Source: Rickettsiales bacterium
GTDB lineage: Bacteria; Pseudomonadota; Alphaproteobacteria; Rickettsiales; UBA8987
Reading direction: 5' to 3'
NCBI GenBank assembly: GCA_028282625.1
Contig: JANQHP010000104.1
Location: 1 to 8,273 of the forward strand
DNA length: 8,273 nucleotides
Each line of letters opens with the position of its first letter. The stretch's first letter is position 1. A program made the position numbers and the translations under genes. The notes under the pieces were generated by a model that did no database searches, was not told the origin of the DNA, and worked only from the letters and a program-made list of their open reading frames with translations. Below are positions 5,488 through 8,273 of the stretch, one piece after another.

Positions 5488-6249
5488 TTCCTGCTTTCTG
5501 GTGACCTGGCGCAGCATGTCTTCCATATGCGGTGCGCCGGCGATAATTTCCTGCTTCTCCACCATCTTGGAGCCACCCGACCAATCGCTGACAAGGCCGC
5601 GTGCTTCGCGCACTAGGATGATGCCAGCGGCCATATCCCACGGGCGGCAGGGGCGGTCCCAAAACGCATCCAGCTTCCCAGCGGCCACATAGGCAAGCTC
5701 GAGCGCTGCGGCGCCAAAGATACGTTTGCAGTATGTTGCCTCTTTTGCCTCGAGCCTACTGCCATGCGCGATAAACGCGGGCTGGCCGGGCTTAGGCGAA
5801 GAAACCTGCAGGCGCTGCTGGTTTAAAAACGCACCTTTGCCTTTTTCTGCCCAAAACATCTCCTGCAAGATGGGCGCATAGACCAGCCCGGCGACAATCT
5901 CTTTCTGCCCGCTTGGCTTGGTTGCCTCCAGCGCAATGGAAATGCAAAAAAACGGAATGCCATGCATAAAATTGCTGGTGCCATCGAGCGGGTCTACAAT
6001 CCAGCGATGGCGCGTATCCCGCCCTTCAATGATACCTTTTTCCTCACATAACACGCCAAAATCTGGACGTGCTTTTTGCAGATGCGAAAGGATACGTTCT
6101 TCAGCCTTGATATCGGCGGAGGTGACAAAATCCCCTAAGCCCTTGCTGGAGACTTGCAGTTTTTCCAGCTCGTTAAAGTCGCGCACCAGCTTGCGGCCTG
6201 CTGCAATGGCGGCCTCTTCCATGATCCGAATGAGCGGCGTCTGATGCAT
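5482..6249 (-). CDS. suhB: Inositol monophosphatase family protein (SuhB-like)
   Basis: This Mg2+-dependent phosphatase family hydrolyses inositol-1-phosphate and related sugar phosphates. E. coli SuhB also acts in rRNA transcription complexes, and which role applies here cannot be told from sequence. The family motifs are complete. Counting from the TTG at 6252: D47 region (FVTSADIKAEE), metal-binding E70/E71 in LCEEKG, WIVDPLDGTSNFMHG with D87, D90, G91 and T92, and the C-terminal PWDMAAGIILVREA with W205 and D206. Length (about 255) is normal for the family. The ATG at 6249 has GGAAG (6256-6260) as Shine-Dalgarno; the adjacent TTG at 6252 is a less likely start. It follows efp by 33 nt in one operon. 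The TAG stop is made by the CTAG at the border of the MITE-like insertion, and the same TAG would be present without the insertion, so the protein is not truncated. Confidence 0.9.
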   Translation of the reverse strand: MHQTPLIRIMEEAAIAAGRKLVRDFNELEKLQVSSKGLGDFVTSADIKAEERILSHLQKARPDFGVLCEEKGIIEGRDTRHRWIVDPLDGTSNFMHGIPFFCISIALEATKPSGQKEIVAGLVYAPILQEMFWAEKGKGAFLNQQRLQVSSPKPGQPAFIAHGSRLEAKEATYCKRIFGAAALELAYVAAGKLDAFWDRPCRPWDMAAGIILVREARGLVSDWSGGSKMVEKQEIIAGAPHMEDMLRQVTRKQES

Positions 6250-6282
6250 CAATTTCTTCCCTTCATTGCGCAGCGGGCGAGC

Positions 6283-6861
6283 CTAATCCTTGGCCCGTTC
6301 CACGTAAGACCCATCTTCGGTTTTGACCACGATGCGGTCGCCAACGCCAATGAAAGGTGGGACCATCACGCGGACGCCGTTTTCCATCACCGCGGGCTTG
6401 TTGGAGGAGGCAGCGGTTTGCCCCTTGACCACGGCTTCGGTTTCGCTGACGGCAAGCGTGACATGCTCCGGCAGGGTAATGCCGACAATGTCGCTGCTAT
6501 CCTCTTCATCATAGGTTTCCACCATCAACTCCATGCCATCTTGCAGGTAGGCGTCCTGCTCGCCGATGAGGTCGAGCGAGATGGAAAGCTGCTCATAGCT
6601 TTCCTGGTTCATCACCGCAATGCTATCGCCCTCATGGTAGAGGTAGGTGTAGGCGGTTTGGGTGAGGCGGCACACTTCCACATCCTCCTTTGCAGCAAAA
6701 CGCTCGTACATTTTGGTGCCATCTTTAAGGCCTTTGAGCTCCATCTGCTGAAAGGCGCCACCCTTGCCAGGCATCACATGTTGCATTTTGATCACGCGCC
6801 ATAATTTCTTCTGGTGCTCGATCACGTTTCCGACGCGTACGGCATTTGCATTGACTTTCAT
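6283..6861 (-). CDS. efp: Translation elongation factor P
   Basis: EF-P binds between the P and E sites of the ribosome and relieves stalling at consecutive prolines. The 192 residues have the standard three beta-barrel domains: KOW-like N-terminal domain (MKVNANAVRVGNVIEHQKKL), the loop VMPGKGGAF with K33 at the tip, the central OB domain (YLYHEGDSIAVMNQESYEQL), and the C-terminal signature region ending GDRIVVKTEDGSYVERA. K33 corresponds to E. coli K34, the residue beta-lysylated by EpmA. A lysine here suggests an EpmA-type rather than rhamnose (Arg) modification, though no epmA is in the window. The frame is open upstream to 6999, but family alignment places the start at 6861. The Shine-Dalgarno is weak (GGGGCCCCTCAAG just before ATG). 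It is the first gene of the efp-suhB-ompA operon; its promoter must lie in 6862-7010, but I see no convincing one. Confidence 0.97.
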   Translation of the reverse strand: MKVNANAVRVGNVIEHQKKLWRVIKMQHVMPGKGGAFQQMELKGLKDGTKMYERFAAKEDVEVCRLTQTAYTYLYHEGDSIAVMNQESYEQLSISLDLIGEQDAYLQDGMELMVETYDEEDSSDIVGITLPEHVTLAVSETEAVVKGQTAASSNKPAVMENGVRVMVPPFIGVGDRIVVKTEDGSYVERAKD

Positions 6862-7008
6862 CTTGAGGGGCCCTGCATGGTTGGGGTTGGTGGATGGGAT
6901 GAGGAGCGCACCATAGCAGGGTCGCCTCCTGATGACAATGGGCAGGTCGTGCGAGGGTGGGGCATGTGCTTTTTGTGACTTAAGAGCATAATAAATCATT
7001 AATAATTC

Positions 7009-7039
7009 TTGACAGAGAGAGAGAGCAATCCGGTAGGCT
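7009..7039 (+). promoter_or_regulatory. Candidate promoter with a GA repeat in the spacer
   Basis: A consensus -35 TTGACA (7009-7014) is followed by GAGAGAGAGAG (7015-7025) and then TAGGCT (7034-7039) as the best -10, at 19-nt spacing. It would drive the leader and the exported-protein gene. The 6862-7008 stretch between efp and this promoter holds no other gene or clear signal. Confidence 0.45.
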
Positions 7040-7082
7040 TAATGCGTTGTATTGCGCCTTCTTTTAAGCAGAACGCGTGTTT

Positions 7083-7220
7083 TGTGGCACTAAAAGACCC
7101 GCCACAGACATCGTGAAATGGTAAAACTCCCGCTCGGGAGTGAGTCCCGCTGCTTGGAAGACCCAAGGCGTTGACGCAACGATCATACCAGCTGCCAGGC
7201 CTCCTCGGAGGTGTGGTGGT
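7083..7220 (+). ncRNA. Structured 5' leader with five consecutive hairpins
   Basis: Between the promoter candidate and the gene at 7236 are five potential hairpins in a row. H1 is TGTGGC/GCCACA (7083-7088, 7101-7106, 12-nt loop). H2 is ACTCCC/GGGAGT (7126-7131, 7136-7141, loop GCTC). H3 is CTTGG/CCAAG (7153-7157, 7163-7167). H4 is CGTTG/CAACG (7169-7173, 7177-7181, loop ACG). H5 is CCTC/GAGG (7200-7203, 7208-7211), enclosed by ACCA/TGGT (7187-7190, 7217-7220). I do not recognise a known riboswitch or ribosomal-protein leader. The density suggests a functional leader RNA or a small RNA, but this is inference from hand pairing. Confidence 0.45.
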
Positions 7221-7235
7221 AACAAGGAGAAATCG

Positions 7236-8060
7236 ATGAAAAAGCGAATCTTCCTGCTTGTGCTGGCGGCCCTTGGGTCGATGGCCTGGGCGGGGGAAGG
7301 CAAAGTCTCCCGAGAGACGCTGCTCCTGGATTCCTGGACTCTCCAGGAGAACGCAGAGCTTTCTTCGGAGGAACCGGGAAAAAAGAAGGCCAAGCTGATT
7401 GGCCCATCCTCCAAGCAAAGGGGGCATTACCGGATTCCCAAGCAAACCCTGGCCGCAATGTCCCCCGATGGAGAAGCCCTTGCGGTCTATATCGAGGCTG
7501 CGGGAAACAGGCCACACGTGAAGGTAGGGCGCGACTGGATCTTGCTCCGCTTCGATCTCTCCAAGGATGGTGTCGATTACGACCTCTACTTCGAGGGGGT
7601 GATCGGCGCGAGGCCACAGCAGTGGCGGCGAGGACCAGGTTGGCTGCAGCGAAGCCTGATCTTTGGTCAGTGGCCACCCCCTGGGTGGAACTCCGCCGCG
7701 GACAACATGCTGGGGTGGGAGGCCCAGTCAGCAGAAAAGAAAGAAGCGGCCTTACAATCCATGAAAGCCATGAATTCTGCTGAGAGGCGAGAATTCCTGG
7801 CAAGCTTTTCGTTGCCGCCTAACTGGCGGCATCTGCTGGCTGTATCGATGAATCTGAAGTACCGTGACTTGCGGCACTTCGGCAACTGCTCTGGGGCAAA
7901 CTGCGTACCAGGAGGCGATCGCCCCCTGGCCAAGATCAGTGTGCCGCGGGGGCTTATTCCATACACATGGAAACGGGATACGGAACTGGGTGTCCCCGTT
8001 TTCATGTTCATTTCACGATCCAATACTCCACCACCATCTGAACTGATGTGGATGGAGTGA
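7236..8060 (+). CDS. Exported protein of unknown function (274 aa)
   Basis: I do not recognise this protein. The ATG at 7236 has an AAGGAG (7224-7229) with 6-nt spacing and begins MKKRIFLLVLAALGSMAWAG, a textbook signal peptide with cleavage after AWA (residue 19). The frame extends upstream to 7140, but that part lies in the structured leader. The mature protein of about 255 residues is rich in Trp, Pro and charged residues. It has a possible beta-rich section (VYIEAAGNRPHVKVGRDWIL, then RFDLSKDGVDYDLYFEGVIG), a Trp/Gly/Pro section (RRGPGWLQRSLIFGQWPPPG), a charged helix (SAEKKEAALQSMKAMNSAER) and a late FGNCSGANCVPGG in which C218 and C223 are the only mature cysteines. There is no transmembrane helix after the signal. 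The coding sequence looks more GC-rich and uses more CTC/GCC/GAG codons than its neighbours, suggesting transfer. It is a self-contained unit with its own promoter, leader and terminator. Confidence 0.8.
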   Translation: MKKRIFLLVLAALGSMAWAGEGKVSRETLLLDSWTLQENAELSSEEPGKKKAKLIGPSSKQRGHYRIPKQTLAAMSPDGEALAVYIEAAGNRPHVKVGRDWILLRFDLSKDGVDYDLYFEGVIGARPQQWRRGPGWLQRSLIFGQWPPPGWNSAADNMLGWEAQSAEKKEAALQSMKAMNSAERREFLASFSLPPNWRHLLAVSMNLKYRDLRHFGNCSGANCVPGGDRPLAKISVPRGLIPYTWKRDTELGVPVFMFISRSNTPPPSELMWME

Positions 8061-8094
8061 ATCGAAGGCCCGCGTTCGCGGGCCTTCTTCTCGT
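8022..8094 (+). repeat. 73-bp inverted repeat, left arm (3' end of gene plus terminator)
   Basis: Every base of 8022-8094 equals the reverse complement of 8201-8273. The arm covers the last 12 codons and stop of the exported-protein gene, and its terminator. The match may continue beyond the window, since the right arm reaches the window edge. Confidence 0.95.
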
Positions 8095-8096
8095 TT
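8065..8096 (+). terminator. Rho-independent terminator of the exported-protein gene
   Basis: AAGGCCCGC and GCGGGCCTT pair around GTTC (8065-8086), a very stable GC stem beginning 4 nt after the stop codon. It is followed by the T-rich TTCTTCTCGTTT. The palindromic stem could also act on transcripts entering from the right. Confidence 0.85.
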
Positions 8097-8176
8097 AGGG
8101 CATGCGCCTGGTTGCGCCTTGTGGGTAAAGCGGCTATAAGCGTTGGAAACGTATTTTTTGACTTTTTTTGGCCGAT

Positions 8177-8273
8177 ATGGAACAGCATATTACCCCGATT
8201 ACGAGAAGAAGGCCCGCGAACGCGGGCCTTCGATTCACTCCATCCACATCAGTTCAGATGGTGGTGGAGTATT
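8177..8273 (+). CDS. Possible partial ORF start, interrupted by the inverted repeat
   Basis: An ATG at 8177 opens a frame reading MEQHITPI before it enters the inverted repeat at 8201; it stays open to the window edge. A TTGACT lies at 8158-8163. No Shine-Dalgarno is seen. The first eight codons could be the true start of a chromosomal gene cut by the arriving repeat, with the remaining codons meaningless. There is too little to name it. Confidence 0.2.
   Translation, partial: MEQHITPITRRRPANAGLRFTPSTSVQMVVEY
8201..8273 (-). repeat. 73-bp inverted repeat, right arm (second copy of gene 3' end, cut by window)
   Basis: This is a perfect inverted copy of 8022-8094, separated from it by a 106-bp unique spacer. 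On the minus strand it is the end of a second copy of the exported-protein gene (last 12 codons and stop) and its terminator (stem 8209-8230). Identity starts abruptly at 8201 and continues to the last base given. Confidence 0.9.

Noticed and set aside
5211..5594. Upstream extension of the OmpA-like reading frame through the MITE-like element and into suhB
   Set aside because: The signal peptide begins at 5210. The extension reads through an inserted element and antisense-frame sequence of suhB, so it is not part of the protein.
6862..6999. N-terminal extension of EF-P to 6999
   Set aside because: EF-P proteins start at the MKVNAN-like segment; the extra 46 residues have no family counterpart.
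7140..7235. Earlier GTG-type start for the exported protein at 7140
   Set aside because: It would bury the signal peptide inside the chain and run through the hairpin leader; the ATG at 7236 has its own AAGGAG.
7183..8188. Minus-strand open frames opposite the exported-protein gene
   Set aside because: They overlap a gene with a good Shine-Dalgarno, signal peptide and terminator, and show no domain character; they follow from GC-rich codons on the plus strand.
1..8273. CRISPR array, rRNA, toxin-antitoxin pair or retron
   Set aside because: No regularly spaced short repeats, rRNA sequence, paired small toxin/antitoxin genes or reverse transcriptase motifs were found in reading the window.

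Overview
The window looks like a chromosomal segment from an alphaproteobacterium of moderate GC content. The support is an invasion-associated locus B (IalB) family protein, the tsaB-rimI pair, and an efp-suhB-(OmpA-like) operon, all with family-typical sequences. I cannot place it more precisely. No sequence search was possible, so family names come from motifs and recall.

Layout. (1) Positions 1 to about 2594 look like accessory DNA abutting the 3' end of a tRNA-Asn gene. On the minus strand they hold a small possibly frameshifted ORF, a DUF5681-like gene, a cysteine-rich phage-type gene and the C-terminal scrap of a DNA methyltransferase. On the plus strand is a complete AlkB dioxygenase gene. 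The phage-type gene and alkB lie between two copies of a 30-bp direct repeat (29/30 identical, 1513 bp apart). This suggests the pair was inserted between a methyltransferase gene and the DUF5681 gene. (2) Positions 2595-2670 are tRNA-Asn(GTT) on the minus strand. (3) Positions 2928-4690 are conserved plus-strand genes: ialB-family, tsaB and rimI. (4) Positions 4656-6861 are a minus-strand operon transcribed efp, then suhB-like, then an OmpA-like envelope protein. A ~270-bp MITE-like element with 35-bp terminal inverted repeats sits exactly at the suhB/OmpA-like junction. Removing it and one TA restores a tightly coupled junction with a Shine-Dalgarno sequence for the OmpA-like gene. (5) Positions 7009-8094 are a self-contained plus-strand unit: a promoter candidate with a GA dinucleotide run in its spacer, a ~200-nt leader with five predicted hairpins, an unrecognised exported protein of 274 residues and a strong terminator. 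The last 73 bp of this unit recur, inverted and identical, at the right edge of the window.

How the genes work together. TsaB (t6A tRNA modification), RimI (N-terminal acetylation), EF-P (proline-stretch translation) and tRNA-Asn form a translation-centred core. AlkB is DNA or RNA alkylation repair carried on the accessory segment. The most noteworthy items are the MITE insertion, the repeat-bounded alkB cassette, and the exported-protein unit with its structured leader and inverted partial copy.
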